Positions 42,321 through 51,879 of a DNA stretch of 56,149 bases are shown here, piece after piece. Positions within the stretch are counted from its first letter, which is position 1; each line of letters starts with the position of its first letter. The position numbers and the translations under genes were made by a program. Source of the DNA: Burkholderiales bacterium (GTDB lineage: Bacteria > Pseudomonadota > Gammaproteobacteria > Burkholderiales > Burkholderiaceae_C); assembly GCA_947377275.1 (NCBI GenBank), contig CANCFV010000011.1, forward strand, positions 1 to 56,149. Direction: 5' to 3'. The notes beneath the pieces were generated by a model, which searched no databases, was not told where the DNA came from, and saw only the letters and a program-made list of their open reading frames with translations.

Positions 42321-44408
42321 TTGGGGGCGTATTTGCATCGTTGGAAGAGCAGCACCTGCGCGCGTGCCATCGCGTGGGCCATGGTCGGCGCCGCGCCAGT
42401 GGCCATGGCGTCGCCAGCCGACCCCGCACGTGTCATCGTCAAGTTGCGTCCTTCGGTTTTGCTGACCGCGCAAAGCAGCGCAGTCGGGCAAAACGCTGCG
42501 ACCGAGGCCGAGGTGTCCCGCCGACGCATCAAGACCCTGGGCCAGCGTTTGGGGGTGAGCCTCGATGGCTCACGCGCGCTGACACCTCGCATGCACCTGG
42601 CCCGGGCCGCGGGCCTCAGCTCGCTTGAGTTGGCCAGGCGTTTGTCAGCCCAAAGCGACGTCGAGTTCGCGGTGGTCGATGAGCGGCGGTATGTCTCTGC
42701 CGGTGGTGTGACCGCACCCAACGATGCGTTTTTCGGGCCGCAGTCGCCCCCCAACGGTGGCACCTTGCGTGCGCCTCAGGCAGGTCAGTGGTACTTGCAA
42801 ACACCGGGCAATAACACGCCCGTCACGCCGGCGTCGATCAATGCGCCGGGTGCCTGGGCGATCACGGGTGGCAGCCGCGCCGTGGTGGTGGCGGTGCTCG
42901 ACACGGGCATCCGCTACGACCATGCTGATCTGCAGGGCAAGCTGCTGCCTGGGTACAACATGATCAGTGTGCCGCTGATCGCTGGAAACCAGGTGGGGCG
43001 CACGAACAACCCATCTGATTTGGGCGATTTCATCACCCAGGCCGACGTCGATCAGGCCAACCAGATCCGGCCAGGTTTTTTCGATTCATGTCCATTGGCA
43101 GCGCATGCGCGCAGCACCTGGCACGGCACCCAAGTGGCCGGCTTGATCGGGGCCTCCACCCACAACAACCTGGGCATGGCAGGGCTCGGACAAGAGGTCC
43201 AAATTCTGCCCGTGCGGGTCTTGGGCAAGTGTGGCGGCTATGACTCCGACATCCTCGATGGCATGCGCTGGGCGGCTGGTTTGGCTGTGGATGGGGCTCC
43301 GCGTAACCCCTTTCCTGCCAAGGTAATCAACCTCAGCTTGGGCTCTGGAGGGGCTTGCTCCGCTGCTTACAGCAGCGTCATTGGTGACCTCGTCGCCATG
43401 AATGTGCTGGTGGTGGCCGCTGCGGGTAATTCAGAGGGCAGGGCCGTTCAGGCGCCTGGAAACTGTCCGGGGGTGGTCGCCGTCACCTCGTTGAACCACG
43501 ATGGGAACAAGTCGCAGACGGCTTCTGCGGGCAGTGGCTCCGATGTGTTCATCGCCGCCCCAGGGGGGGATTGCAGCGCCCCATCTGGGCCGTGTGACTA
43601 CCCGCTTTTGACCACCTTCAACACGGGCATGACGGTGCCCCAGGCCAATGGCAGCACCTACACCGATGCCTACCTTGCGTCGGTGGGCACCAGCTTTGCA
43701 GCGCCCCTGGTGTCCGGAACGGCCGCCTTGATGTGGTCTGTCAACCCAGCGCTGAACGTCAGTGACATCAAAGGCTTTTTGAGCAGCTCGGCGCGACCCT
43801 TTGTGCAAACAGGCGCCGCTCAGTGCAACCTGGCCAGCAGCAGCCCGCAAGGCACTTGCCAGTGCACCCAGCCCACCTGTGGTGCGGGGATGCTGGATGC
43901 GGGCGGTGCGGTGGTGGCGGCCGCCCCCGCGGCGACGACACCGGTTGCTGTGATCTCTGTCGGCCCTGCCGCGCCGGTGGTAGGACAGGTCTTAACCTTG
44001 TCTTCGCTTGGCTCGCGTCCGAGAGCCGGTGCCAGCATCATTGACACGCAATGGACGGTGATCGAGACGGGGGGCATCGTGAGCGCGACCTTGGGCGGGA
44101 CCGCTCAGAGCCCGACCTTGATCCCCACGGGGAAGGGCCTCTTTAAGGTGCGCTTGTCGGTCACCGACAGCCTCAATCAGGTGAACCAGGTCAATCAAGT
44201 GGACCTGACCATCCCGGTTGAGCAGACCGTCAGCATCACCGAAGGGCCATTTGTCGCCAAGTCATCGGCGGGAGGCGGTGGCGGTGGCGGTGGCGGTGGC
44301 GCTGATGATGTTTTGCTGGGGCTCTTGCTGCTTGCCAGTGCCCACACGGCCTGGGCCTGGTTGACCTGGTTCAACCCTCGCCGCCGCCGCGCGTCGCGCG
44401 CAGCGTGA
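42321..44408 (+). CDS. S8 family (subtilisin-like) serine protease with C-terminal sorting-like tail
   Basis: An exported subtilase of about 695 residues. I chose TTG 42321 because GGAGG lies five bases upstream and gives a clean signal peptide ([24 protein letters not shown]) before [15 protein letters not shown]; the frame is open to 42144, but that part overlaps the divergent gene. A propeptide of about 100 residues precedes the catalytic domain: Asp in [17 protein letters not shown], His in [15 protein letters not shown], oxyanion Asn in [10 protein letters not shown], Ser in [16 protein letters not shown]. Then a Cys-rich patch ([17 protein letters not shown]), a PKD-like domain, a run of ten glycines, a hydrophobic helix [22 protein letters not shown] and a final RRRRASRAA. 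That last layout is typical of C-terminal sorting signals such as GlyGly-CTERM. Confidence 0.87.
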   Translation: MGAYLHRWKSSTCARAIAWAMVGAAPVAMASPADPARVIVKLRPSVLLTAQSSAVGQNAATEAEVSRRRIKTLGQRLGVSLDGSRALTPRMHLARAAGLSSLELARRLSAQSDVEFAVVDERRYVSAGGVTAPNDAFFGPQSPPNGGTLRAPQAGQWYLQTPGNNTPVTPASINAPGAWAITGGSRAVVVAVLDTGIRYDHADLQGKLLPGYNMISVPLIAGNQVGRTNNPSDLGDFITQADVDQANQIRPGFFDSCPLAAHARSTWHGTQVAGLIGASTHNNLGMAGLGQEVQILPVRVLGKCGGYDSDILDGMRWAAGLAVDGAPRNPFPAKVINLSLGSGGACSAAYSSVIGDLVAMNVLVVAAAGNSEGRAVQAPGNCPGVVAVTSLNHDGNKSQTASAGSGSDVFIAAPGGDCSAPSGPCDYPLLTTFNTGMTVPQANGSTYTDAYLASVGTSFAAPLVSGTAALMWSVNPALNVSDIKGFLSSSARPFVQTGAAQCNLASSSPQGTCQCTQPTCGAGMLDAGGAVVAAAPAATTPVAVISVGPAAPVVGQVLTLSSLGSRPRAGASIIDTQWTVIETGGIVSATLGGTAQSPTLIPTGKGLFKVRLSVTDSLNQVNQVNQVDLTIPVEQTVSITEGPFVAKSSAGGGGGGGGGGADDVLLGLLLLASAHTAWAWLTWFNPRRRRASRAA

Positions 44409-44628
44409 ACAGGTACAGCGCTTCGACCTGCTCGCGTGCCCATGGCGTTTTGCGCAAAAAGGCCAAGCTCGACTTGATGCTGGGCTCGTGCGTGAAGCAA
44501 CGCACCGGGATGCGCGCTGCCATCTCTTCCCACCCGTAGTAGCTGACCAGGTCTTCGATCAGCGTCTGCAGGGTCAGGCCATGCAGGGGGTTCTTGGGTT
44601 GCGGTGTCGGTGTGGTCTGGTCAGGCAT
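44371..44628 (-). CDS. VF530 family DNA-binding protein
   Basis: An 85-residue protein of the VF530 family, small proteins annotated as DNA-binding from structure. The core reads [62 protein letters not shown], matching the family end to end. Start ATG 44628 gives the standard short N-terminus. Its last codons overlap the subtilase 3' end on the opposite strand by 38 bases, a tight convergent pair with no room for a separate terminator. Confidence 0.9.
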   Translation of the reverse strand: MPDQTTPTPQPKNPLHGLTLQTLIEDLVSYYGWEEMAARIPVRCFTHEPSIKSSLAFLRKTPWAREQVEALYLFTLRATRGGGEG

Positions 44629-44759
44629 GGTGACATTGTCGCTGCAGAGTCCCGACAGCGTGTCAGGGCATCGCGTCGGCGACCGGGTGCAGTCACCAAG
44701 CCTGCCTACACTTCGAGGCTGATTTTTGCCCCTTGCCCCCTCTCTCAAAAGGAAGCCTC

Positions 44760-45653
44760 ATGAAGCTGATGGACTACGGACTCACGCACATCGATTTCCA
44801 GAACGCGGCCCCTCAAGCCGTGCCAGAGGGCGTTTCACGTCGCCTGTTTGTCATGACCTCGTTGGCCACCGGTTTTGCGCTCGCTTCTGAACCCGTGCTG
44901 GCCCAAGCCATCACCACCGACGCCAAGGGCCTGGTGGCCGGTGAAGTGAGCATCACCGTGGCCGACGGCAAGATCCCCGCCTACGTGGCCCGCCCGGCCA
45001 AGGCCGGCAAACACCCCGTCGTGCTGATCGCCCAAGAAATTTTCGGTGTGCACGAGCACATCAAAGACGTGTGCCGTCGCTACGCCAAGCTGGGCTACTA
45101 CGCCATCGCGCCAGAGCTGTTCGCGCGCCAAGGCGATGTCTCCAAGATGACTGACATCGGCGCCATCTTGAAAGATGTGGTCTCGAAGGTGCCCGACGCG
45201 CAAGTCAACGCCGACCTGGACGCGGCCGTGGCCTTCGCCAAGGCCAGTGGACACGCCAACACCGATCGACTTGGCCTGGTGGGCTTTTGCTACGGCGGCC
45301 GCGTGGCCTGGCTGTACGCCAAGCACAACCCCAAGCTCAAGGCGGCTGTTGCGTACTACAGCTTGCTCAGTGGTTTGAAGTCCGACATCAAGCCGCAAGA
45401 CCCGATCGACGTGGCAGGCGACATCAAGGTGCCTGTGTTGGGCTTGTACTCGGGCATCGATGCCTTTGTGCCGCAAGACGTGGTCGACAAGATGATCGCG
45501 GCTTTGCGCGCGGGCAGCAGTGGCTCCGAGATCGTGGTCTTCCCGAACGTGAACCACGGCTTCAACGCCGACTACCGTCCGACTTACGACAAGACCGCAG
45601 CCACCTATGCTGCCAAGCTGGCGCACGACTGGCTGAAAGAGCGCGGCGTGTGA
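44760..45653 (+). CDS. Dienelactone hydrolase family protein
   Basis: A 297-residue alpha/beta hydrolase of the dienelactone hydrolase family. Start ATG 44760 has AAGGA upstream. A SRRLFVMTSLATGFALASEPVLAQA stretch (about 27-50) resembles a Tat-type signal with twin Arg, suggesting export, although it sits unusually far from the N-terminus. Catalytic elements: HPVVLIAQEIFGVHEHIKDVCRRYAKLGYYAIAPELFARQGD, the Cys nucleophile in LGLVGFCYGGRVAWLYA, Asp in YSGIDAFVPQ and His in NVNHGFNADYRPTYDKTA. Substrate unknown; these enzymes hydrolyse lactones or other esters. Confidence 0.9.
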   Translation: MKLMDYGLTHIDFQNAAPQAVPEGVSRRLFVMTSLATGFALASEPVLAQAITTDAKGLVAGEVSITVADGKIPAYVARPAKAGKHPVVLIAQEIFGVHEHIKDVCRRYAKLGYYAIAPELFARQGDVSKMTDIGAILKDVVSKVPDAQVNADLDAAVAFAKASGHANTDRLGLVGFCYGGRVAWLYAKHNPKLKAAVAYYSLLSGLKSDIKPQDPIDVAGDIKVPVLGLYSGIDAFVPQDVVDKMIAALRAGSSGSEIVVFPNVNHGFNADYRPTYDKTAATYAAKLAHDWLKERGV

Positions 45654-45668
45654 TCAGGCTGTTGGACA

Positions 45669-47051
45669 ATGGCGGCACCGTTCAACGATGCAGCCTTGTC
45701 CAGCATGACCTCCACAGACCTGCACACACCACCGGCGCCTGTCAGTTTCTGGCAGGCCTTTGTGTTTTGGCTCAAGCTGGGCTTCATCAGCTTCGGTGGG
45801 CCTGCCGGCCAGATCGCCCTGATGCACGCCGAGCTGGTCGAGCGTCGTCGCTGGATCAGTGACAAGCGCTTTCTGCATGCGCTCAACTACTGCATGGTCT
45901 TGCCGGGGCCTGAGGCCCAGCAACTGGCCACCTACATCGGCTGGCTGATGCACCGCACCTGGGGCGGCATCGTGGCTGGCGGGCTGTTCGTGCTGCCCTC
46001 GCTGCTCATCCTCATCGCCTTGTCGTGGGTGTATGTGGCGTATGGCCATGTGGCTTGGGTGGCGGGCTTGTTTTACGGCATCAAGCCCGCGGTCACGACC
46101 ATCGTGTTGCAGGCGGCGCACCGCATCGGCTCGCGTGCGCTCAAGCACCGGGCCTTGTGGGTGTTGGCAGCGGCTTCGTTTGTGGCCATTTTCGTGTGGC
46201 AAACGCCGTTCCCGCTGATCGTCGCAGTGGCAGGGCTGCTGGGCGCAGTGGGGGCTCGGCTGGCGCCTGGCGTGTTCGCCGCTGGTGGTGGGCACGGTGC
46301 GGGCAAGGCGTCAAAAGTACCGGCTTTGATCGACGACGACACCCCCACGCCAGCCCACGCCGTGTTCACCTGGGCGCGCCTGCTGCGCGTGGCCGTGGTG
46401 GGGTTGTTGCTGTGGGCGGCCCCCATGGCCTGGCTCACCCTCAGCTTGGGTTGGGCCGGCGCCTTGACGCAGATGGGCTGGTTTTTCACCAAAGCCGCTT
46501 TGCTCACCTTTGGCGGCGCCTACGCGGTCTTGCCCTACGTGTACCAGGGCGCGGTCGAGCACTTCCATTGGCTCACGCCCACGCAGATGATCGACGGGCT
46601 GGCCTTGGGTGAGACCACGCCGGGGCCGCTGATCATGGTTGTCGCCTTCGTGGGCTTTGTGGGCGGGCACACCAAGGCCTTGCTCGGCCCCGATCACCTG
46701 TTTCTGGCCGGGGCCTTGGCCGCCAGCGTTGTCACCTGGTTCACCTTCTTGCCCTCGTTCGTGTTCATCTTGATGGGCGGGCCGTTCATCGAAACCACGC
46801 ACAACAAGCTGGGCTTCACCGCGCCCTTGACGGCCATCACCGCGGCCGTGGTGGGCGTGATCGTCAACCTCGCGCTGTTCTTTGGCTTTCACGTGCTGTG
46901 GCCGCAAGGCAGCGCTGGCCCGATTGACCTGTCGGCTGCGGCGCTGGCGCTGCTGGCCGGGGTGGCCTTGTTTCGCTACCAACGCAAGGTCACGCACGTG
47001 ATCGCGGTCAGCGCCCTGGCGGGATGGGCGATTCAGACCTGGCTGGTGTGA
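45669..47051 (+). CDS. chrA: Chromate transporter (long-chain ChrA)
   Basis: A 460-residue inner-membrane protein of the CHR superfamily, which exports chromate. Both homologous halves are present. Half one: FWLKLGFISFGGPAGQIALMHAELVERRRWISDKRFLHALNYCMVLPGPEAQQLATYIGWLMHRTWGG. Half two: FFTKAALLTFGGAYAVLPYVYQGAVEHFHWLTPTQMIDGLALGETTPGPLIMVVAFVGFVGG. About eleven membrane segments, with a soluble linker near residues 205-235. ATG 45669 or ATG 45705 could be the start. It lies 15 bases after the hydrolase gene, so the two may be cotranscribed. No chrB regulator is nearby. Confidence 0.93.
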   Translation: MAAPFNDAALSSMTSTDLHTPPAPVSFWQAFVFWLKLGFISFGGPAGQIALMHAELVERRRWISDKRFLHALNYCMVLPGPEAQQLATYIGWLMHRTWGGIVAGGLFVLPSLLILIALSWVYVAYGHVAWVAGLFYGIKPAVTTIVLQAAHRIGSRALKHRALWVLAAASFVAIFVWQTPFPLIVAVAGLLGAVGARLAPGVFAAGGGHGAGKASKVPALIDDDTPTPAHAVFTWARLLRVAVVGLLLWAAPMAWLTLSLGWAGALTQMGWFFTKAALLTFGGAYAVLPYVYQGAVEHFHWLTPTQMIDGLALGETTPGPLIMVVAFVGFVGGHTKALLGPDHLFLAGALAASVVTWFTFLPSFVFILMGGPFIETTHNKLGFTAPLTAITAAVVGVIVNLALFFGFHVLWPQGSAGPIDLSAAALALLAGVALFRYQRKVTHVIAVSALAGWAIQTWLV

Positions 47052-47079
47052 AGGGGCGAGCGCGGCTTCAAAAACACAA

Positions 47080-47111
47080 ATGCCGACGCGGTCACATGAC
47101 AGCGTCGGCAT
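47080..47111 (-). terminator. Terminator downstream of the beta-barrel gene
   Basis: ATGCCGACGC (47080-47089) pairs exactly with GCGTCGGCAT (47102-47111) over a 12-base loop. On the reverse strand the stem is followed by a T-rich stretch (TTTGTGTTTTTG), so it fits a terminator for the leftward gene at 47194-47865, and it also faces the end of chrA. Confidence 0.7.
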
Positions 47112-47193
47112 CGGGGCAAAGGCCCAGGCCGTGCAGAGAGCCCGCAGTGGCGACCACTTGCGGCTGACGGGGCCAGATTCGGTGTCGCTGGAT

Positions 47194-47865
47194 TCAGTAG
47201 CGGTAGCTCAAGCCCAGCGCCAAGTGCGGCAAGAGCTTGTATTTGCCCACGTTGTCGCGCAGGTCCTGGGTTTTCACGTCGAAGTCATTTTGCGTGACCA
47301 GGTAGCCGCCGTAGGTCTTGCCCACGATGTTTGTGTCGGTGGTCAGCTTGGAGCGGCCAATCGAGACACCAACGTCTGCCACGAAGCCGAGGCCGGCAGG
47401 GCGCTCTTGGTGCCCCCAGCCCAAGCCCACATAAGGCATGACCTTGGGGAAGGCGACCTTGGCGTGGATGTAATCGCTGGAATCTGGCGTGATGGTTTGA
47501 CCGTTGATGTTCAGCGTCGTGGTGCCATCGAACTGCGACTTGAGCTTCAGCTCGGCGTCATTGAAAGTCACGCCAAACGTCAGGTGAAAGGGGCCTTCGA
47601 AGGGGTGGTAGTCGGCCAACAGAGCCAGGCGCGCGTATTTGCCCTTGCCCTTGTAGTTGACCCCTGATTCTTGGCCATTTTTGTCGAAGGTGCCGCTCGT
47701 GCCCACATCGGCGCGCAGGCCCAGCTGGGCATTGACGGTCTGCGCATAACCCACGATCACCCCAGGTAAGCCCACGGCCACATAAGACTCGCCCGCGCAG
47801 GCAACGCCACTCGCGCTCAACAGGATCAGGCAGGACAGGGGGGCTAGGGGGAAGCTGCGCATCAT
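47194..47865 (-). CDS. Outer-membrane beta-barrel protein, small
   Basis: A 223-residue predicted outer-membrane barrel of unknown role. Start ATG 47865 follows GGAG; two adjacent ATGs are possible. Signal peptide RSFPLAPLSCLILLSASGVACAG, then alternating strands: YVAVGLPGVIVGYAQTVNAQLGLRADVG, YARLALLADYHPFEGPFHLTFGVTFNDAELKLKSQF, VMPYVGLGWGH, GLGFVADVGVSIG and a final strand LLPHLALGLSYRY with a terminal aromatic. Size and pattern suggest an 8-stranded OmpW/OmpA-like barrel, but no family-defining motif was recognised. Confidence 0.8.
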   Translation of the reverse strand: MMRSFPLAPLSCLILLSASGVACAGESYVAVGLPGVIVGYAQTVNAQLGLRADVGTSGTFDKNGQESGVNYKGKGKYARLALLADYHPFEGPFHLTFGVTFNDAELKLKSQFDGTTTLNINGQTITPDSSDYIHAKVAFPKVMPYVGLGWGHQERPAGLGFVADVGVSIGRSKLTTDTNIVGKTYGGYLVTQNDFDVKTQDLRDNVGKYKLLPHLALGLSYRY

Positions 47866-48157
47866 GAGGTCTCCGTGCAATGGTTCACATGGCGCGCTCA
47901 AAGGCGACGCCGCTGCTGGGAATGTAGGTTGCAGGGCCACGGCGCCAAGCCCTGAAAAAGCCTGCCGCCGCAGACTTTTTTTGGCTGACAAGCCTGCGCA
48001 TCAGGGCGCCGAATCAACAACGTGTGCAAGGTTCCCGCTGATGCGGTGAATCTTCTTGTGACGTGGTTCAGGTTCTGCCGAATGCAGGCGAAAAGCGGAG
48101 TGACGCTCGTCTCGCGCCACCACCGGCACGGCGGCTTGGTTCTAAGGAGAGCACTTG
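47866..48157. other. Divergent intergenic region
   Basis: Spacer between the leftward barrel gene and the rightward chemoreceptor. No confident promoter was identified; a GCCGAATG at 48077-48084 resembles a sigma-28 -10 box but has no matching -35. AAGGAG near 48144 serves the chemoreceptor. Confidence 0.4.
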
Positions 48158-49930
48158 ATGGGTTCCGCTTTTTCTCACATGAAGGTCTCAACGCGTTTGG
48201 CCTTGGGCTTTGGCACGACCGTGCTGCTGGCCGTTGGCGTGGTGGCCTATGCGGCCTTGACCATGCAAGGCTTGAGCGATGACGTGAACGAGCTGGCAAC
48301 GAACCGGATGGTCAAGGTCGCTCAGTTCAATCAGGTCAAGAGCAACTTCCAAACCATTGCACGTGGTGTCCGCAACATCATCATCATCGATGATGACCAA
48401 GCCAGATACGCCCAGGAAGTCGCTGACATCACCAAACTGCGTGCGCAGAACAGTGCGCTGCTGGGCAAGCTGGATCAAAGCGTTGTGCTGCCCAAAGCGC
48501 GTGAGCTGCTTCAGGTCATCACCGACACGCGAAAGCCCTACAACCAAGTCTTGGACCGTGCAATTGCACACGCCCTGAAAAACAAGAACGCGCAAGCCAG
48601 CGCGGTCTTGTTTGACGAGGCGCTGCCGCTTCAAAATACCTTGTTCAAGGCCGTTGACGACTCGACTGACATTCAACAAGAGCAGGCCAATCAGTTGGCC
48701 CAAAGCGCCGAGCGCAAAGCGGCTTTCAGCGTTGTGTTGATGGGCGCTTTGGCCGTGTTGATGGGCGCCATTGGCTCGGTTGTGGGCTGGCTGCTGAGCC
48801 GCCACCTGCGAACGGCTTTGGGGGCAGAGCCATCGGAGCTCAGCCTGGCCGTGGCCTTGGTCGCCGATGGCGATCTCAGCCAAGCGGTCCGCGTTGATCC
48901 ACACGACACCACCAGCGTGATGGCCAACGTGGCGCGCATGCAGGCCAGTCTGGTCAAGGTGGTGTCCAACGTGAGGTCGAACTCCGAAAGCGTGGCCACG
49001 GCCAGCGCCCAAATTGCACAAGGCAATTCGGACTTGAGCCAACGCACCGAAGAGCAAGCCAGCGCACTGGAAGAGACCGCTGCGACCATGGAGCAGCTGG
49101 GATCGACGGTGCGCAGCAATTCAGACAGCGCCAAACAGGCCAACCAGATGGCCCAAAGCGCCTCTGCCGTGGCCTTGCAGGGCGGCGACGTGGTGAGCAA
49201 AGTGGTCACCACCATGCAGGACATCAACGAGAGCAGCCGCAAGGTCAGCGAGATCATCGGCGTGATCGATGGCATTGCCTTCCAGACCAACATCTTGGCC
49301 CTCAACGCAGCGGTGGAGGCCGCTCGCGCCGGTGAGCAAGGCCGCGGCTTCGCGGTGGTTGCCAGTGAGGTGCGCACCCTGGCGCAACGCAGTGCCGACG
49401 CTGCCAAGGAGATCAAGGCATTGATTGGCCGCAGCGTTGAGCAGGTCGAATCGGGCACCAGCTTGGTGGATCAGGCGGGCAAGACCATGAGCGAGATCGT
49501 CACGTCGATCCAGCGCGTCAGCGACATCGTGGGTGAGATCACCGCCTCCAGCGTCGAGCAAAGCTCAGGCATTCAACAAGTGGGTGATGCGGTCGGTCTG
49601 ATGGACCAAGCCACACAGCAAAACGCGGCCTTGGTCGAAGAAAGCGCTGCCGCTGCCGAGTCACTCAAGGGTCAGGCGCAGTTGTTGGTTCAGGCGGTCG
49701 CGGTGTTCAAGTTGTCGCAGGGCGGTCACCTCGTCTCAGCCCCCGCGCCGATCCAGCCCTTGTCGCGGCCAACGCAAAGCAAGGTCGCTGTCCGGCCACT
49801 GTCGGTTGAGCGCCGCGTGCAGCTCGCGCAGCCGCCCGTGCGAGCGCCTGCCGCGCTAGCCCCGCCAGCACCCAAGGCCCGACAGGCGGCCGAGGAAGTC
49901 GATAGCGCCGACAGTTGGGAAACGTTTTGA
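48158..49930 (+). CDS. Methyl-accepting chemotaxis protein (with CheR tether)
   Basis: A 590-residue transmembrane chemoreceptor. Start ATG 48158 follows AAGGAG; a TTG one codon earlier is less likely. TM1 [23 protein letters not shown]. The periplasmic part, about 35-190, has the four-helix-bundle look ([25 protein letters not shown]). TM2 [30 protein letters not shown], then the signalling hairpin with [43 protein letters not shown] Pro/Ala-rich linker ends in DSADSWETF, a CheR-binding pentapeptide like that of the receptor at 8984. Ligand unknown. Confidence 0.95.
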   Translation: MGSAFSHMKVSTRLALGFGTTVLLAVGVVAYAALTMQGLSDDVNELATNRMVKVAQFNQVKSNFQTIARGVRNIIIIDDDQARYAQEVADITKLRAQNSALLGKLDQSVVLPKARELLQVITDTRKPYNQVLDRAIAHALKNKNAQASAVLFDEALPLQNTLFKAVDDSTDIQQEQANQLAQSAERKAAFSVVLMGALAVLMGAIGSVVGWLLSRHLRTALGAEPSELSLAVALVADGDLSQAVRVDPHDTTSVMANVARMQASLVKVVSNVRSNSESVATASAQIAQGNSDLSQRTEEQASALEETAATMEQLGSTVRSNSDSAKQANQMAQSASAVALQGGDVVSKVVTTMQDINESSRKVSEIIGVIDGIAFQTNILALNAAVEAARAGEQGRGFAVVASEVRTLAQRSADAAKEIKALIGRSVEQVESGTSLVDQAGKTMSEIVTSIQRVSDIVGEITASSVEQSSGIQQVGDAVGLMDQATQQNAALVEESAAAAESLKGQAQLLVQAVAVFKLSQGGHLVSAPAPIQPLSRPTQSKVAVRPLSVERRVQLAQPPVRAPAALAPPAPKARQAAEEVDSADSWETF

Positions 49931-50000
49931 GCGCGTAAGCCGAGCGGTGGATTCGAGGCGGCGCATGCCTACACTGGAGCCCTTTGCTTTGTGAGCGCCC

Positions 50001-50753
50001 ATGCCCGCTTTGACCGCTTTGCCTGCTTTGTCTCACGAGGCGCCCTTGCGTTGCAGCGCTTGCCTGGCGGCGGCGCCTCAGCCCCTGGGCGACAAGGACT
50101 TTGCCTACAGCTGCAACGACCACTTTGAGGGCCGCCCTCAGTTCGCTGCAGCCAATGCGCCGGTGCGTTACCACCGCTGCGGCACTTGTGAGTTCACCTT
50201 CACGGCTTCGCTCGATGGCTGGTCTGCAAACGACTTCAAGGTCTACATCTACAACGCAGACTACGTGTTGGCCGATCCGGTGTTTGTGGAGATACGGCCG
50301 GCGCGCAACGCACAGATGGTGGCAGCCTTGTGGAACCGCGCCTTGGCCGACACGGTGGTGCTGGACTTCGGCGGCGGCGACGGCGCCTTTGCGCGCGCCC
50401 TGCAGGCCATGGGGCACCGGTGCCACACGGTCGATGCCTTTCATGGTGAAGACACGACTGAGCTGTTGAACCGCTACGACCTCATCACCTGTTTTGAGGT
50501 GATCGAGCACGTGCCCCATGACGACTTAGACGCCTGGATGGCGACCTTGCTGGGGCACCTGAGCCCACAAGGCTCCGTGCTCTTGAGCACCGAGCTGCTC
50601 GACGCGGACATGGCCTTGGGCAATTGGTACATCGCCCCTCGCAATGGGCACATCAGCTTGCACACGGCGGCCAGTTTGAAGGCGCTGGCTGCGCGTCATG
50701 GCCTCAGCTTGTACAGCATCAACCACGAGATGCACGTGCTCCGGCGCCTCTGA
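50001..50753 (+). CDS. Class I SAM-dependent methyltransferase with N-terminal Cys motif
   Basis: A 250-residue methyltransferase. The N-terminus has paired cysteines (LRCSACLAAAP, then YHRCGTCEFTF) that could bind zinc, as in methyltransferases acting on nucleotide sugars or tRNA. The SAM domain follows: VVLDFGGGDGAFARALQAMGHRCHTVDAF (motif I, about 120-148), LITCFEVIEHVPHDDLDAWMATLLGHLSPQGSVLLSTEL (motifs II-IV), and YIAPRNGHISLHTAASLKALAARHGLSLYSI. Substrate unknown. It stands between a chemoreceptor and a convergent small gene, with no diagnostic neighbours. Confidence 0.85.
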   Translation: MPALTALPALSHEAPLRCSACLAAAPQPLGDKDFAYSCNDHFEGRPQFAAANAPVRYHRCGTCEFTFTASLDGWSANDFKVYIYNADYVLADPVFVEIRPARNAQMVAALWNRALADTVVLDFGGGDGAFARALQAMGHRCHTVDAFHGEDTTELLNRYDLITCFEVIEHVPHDDLDAWMATLLGHLSPQGSVLLSTELLDADMALGNWYIAPRNGHISLHTAASLKALAARHGLSLYSINHEMHVLRRL

Positions 50754-50767
50754 CTGCGGGGCACCTT

Positions 50768-50989
50768 CTACCCGGACACCGAGATGCCACTCGGCGCTGT
50801 GTGGTTGTGGCCTCCCTCGGTGCTTTGCCGCGCCTGCCAGGCGCGCAGGGCTTGCCGGTAGGCGTCCATGTCCATGTCGTGTTGATCGAAGATGCATGGG
50901 TCGCAGCCACTGCCGCAGCACGCATTGATGTCCGGTGGCTCGGGCGGTTGCGGCATCGGGTCTGGATCTGGGGCGATTGGGCTCGTCAT
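50768..50989 (-). CDS. Small oxidoreductase-like-domain protein
   Basis: A 73-residue protein whose core PPEPPDINACCGSGCDPCIFDQHDMDMDAYRQALRAWQARQ matches the small 'oxidoreductase-like' domain, a Cys-rich motif C-C-x-S-x-C-x-x-C-x-x-D. The same motif occurs at the N-terminus of some eukaryotic proteins and as stand-alone bacterial proteins. It may bind a metal; its function is unknown. It is convergent with the methyltransferase gene (15-base gap). Confidence 0.82.
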   Translation of the reverse strand: MTSPIAPDPDPMPQPPEPPDINACCGSGCDPCIFDQHDMDMDAYRQALRAWQARQSTEGGHNHTAPSGISVSG

Positions 50990-51049
50990 GGGGTGACATT
51001 TTCTCGCAATTGGGTGATCAGCGCATGGTGCTCAAGGCCTGAATGGCCG

Positions 51050-51610
51050 TCAGTCCAATGGCTGCGATTTGATGTTGGCCAGCACGGTTTTGAACGAGGG
51101 GTGCGTGCATGCGCGCATCCACTCGAAGGCCAGCATTTCGGCGCACAACGGTGTCACGCCGGCCAGCTCCAATCGACGCATGGCCACGGCCTTGTCCTCG
51201 GCGCGCCGGCTGCCACAAGCTTGCGCAACCACATGGCTTGCGTAGCCGGCCTGCCTCACCTCCAGCGCCGTTTGCATCAGGCAGACATGGGCCTCGCAGC
51301 CCGCCAGCACGATCTGGTCTGCCCCGGGGGCGTGCTGCGCGATGGCTTCGAGCAGGCCATCGGCCACCGCGCTGAAATGCGTCTTGTCCAGCACGTGCTC
51401 ACACAAGCTGCTCACGCGTTCGTCATTGGGGCCCAGCAGGCGCGGTTGTTGCGTCGTGCCCAAGACGGGCACACCCAACTCGCGCGCCACCTGAGCGATG
51501 AACAAGGCGGCATTCAGCACCCGATCGCCATCATGGATCGCCGGCATCAAGCGCGTCTGGTAATCGATCAGAACGAGGACGCTTCGGTTTGGGTCCAGCA
51601 GCTTGGTCAT
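51050..51610 (-). CDS. Isochorismatase family hydrolase
   Basis: A 186-residue cysteine hydrolase of the isochorismatase/YcaC group. Catalytic triad residues are visible: Asp in VLVLIDYQTRLMPAI (about residue 16), Lys in EHVLDKTHFSAV and Cys in VLAGCEAHVCLMQTALEVRQAGY, with the G-C-E-x-H-V-C cis-peptide motif. The natural substrate is unknown. Directly upstream of its start is a short remnant homologous to the end of xthA, so its 5' flank was rearranged. Confidence 0.92.
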   Translation of the reverse strand: MTKLLDPNRSVLVLIDYQTRLMPAIHDGDRVLNAALFIAQVARELGVPVLGTTQQPRLLGPNDERVSSLCEHVLDKTHFSAVADGLLEAIAQHAPGADQIVLAGCEAHVCLMQTALEVRQAGYASHVVAQACGSRRAEDKAVAMRRLELAGVTPLCAEMLAFEWMRACTHPSFKTVLANIKSQPLD

Positions 51611-51624
51611 GTGCGGCGCCTCGG

Positions 51625-51715
51625 GTGATTCAAAGGGCGCATGTTCGCTGAACCAATTGCCTTTGTAAATGTGAGCCGCGCGTGCCGTGACCGGGTTATC
51701 CAGGCACTCACAGGG
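51625..51715 (-). pseudogene. Remnant of a second xth-like 3' end
   Basis: On the reverse strand 51625-51715 encodes [20 protein letters not shown], matching [20 protein letters not shown] at the C-terminus of the intact exonuclease gene to the right. At DNA level 51635-51692 and 55199-55257 are clearly alike, including a shared CGCTGAACCA. The fragment continues in frame into the isochorismatase start. Nothing else of the gene remains. Confidence 0.75.
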
Positions 51716-51759
51716 GACCCGCTTTCCGTCGATTTCTGCAAAGGGCCTTCATAACGTGC

Positions 51760-51786
51760 TCAATTTCTCGTTTCGTTGGTCGATAA
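51760..51786 (+). promoter_or_regulatory. Candidate sigma-28 promoter for chemoreceptor
   Basis: TCAATTTC (51760-51767), 11 bases, GTCGATAA (51779-51786). Compared with TAAAGTTT-N11-GCCGATAA this is five of eight and seven of eight, with exact spacing. Transcription would start near 51794, about 85 bases before the coding start. Confidence 0.65.
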
Positions 51787-51879
51787 AGCAAAAGACGAAT
51801 GAGTCAGCATGTTGAGGCGGCTCAGAGCGCGCGCCTTGTAAAGCAGCCCAGAGTCTGCCAACCCCAGCGGAGATGCCCG

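Noticed and set aside
48058-48084. Sigma-28 promoter before the chemoreceptor at 48158
   Set aside because: GCCGAATG is a partial -10 but the -35 position matches only two of eight bases.
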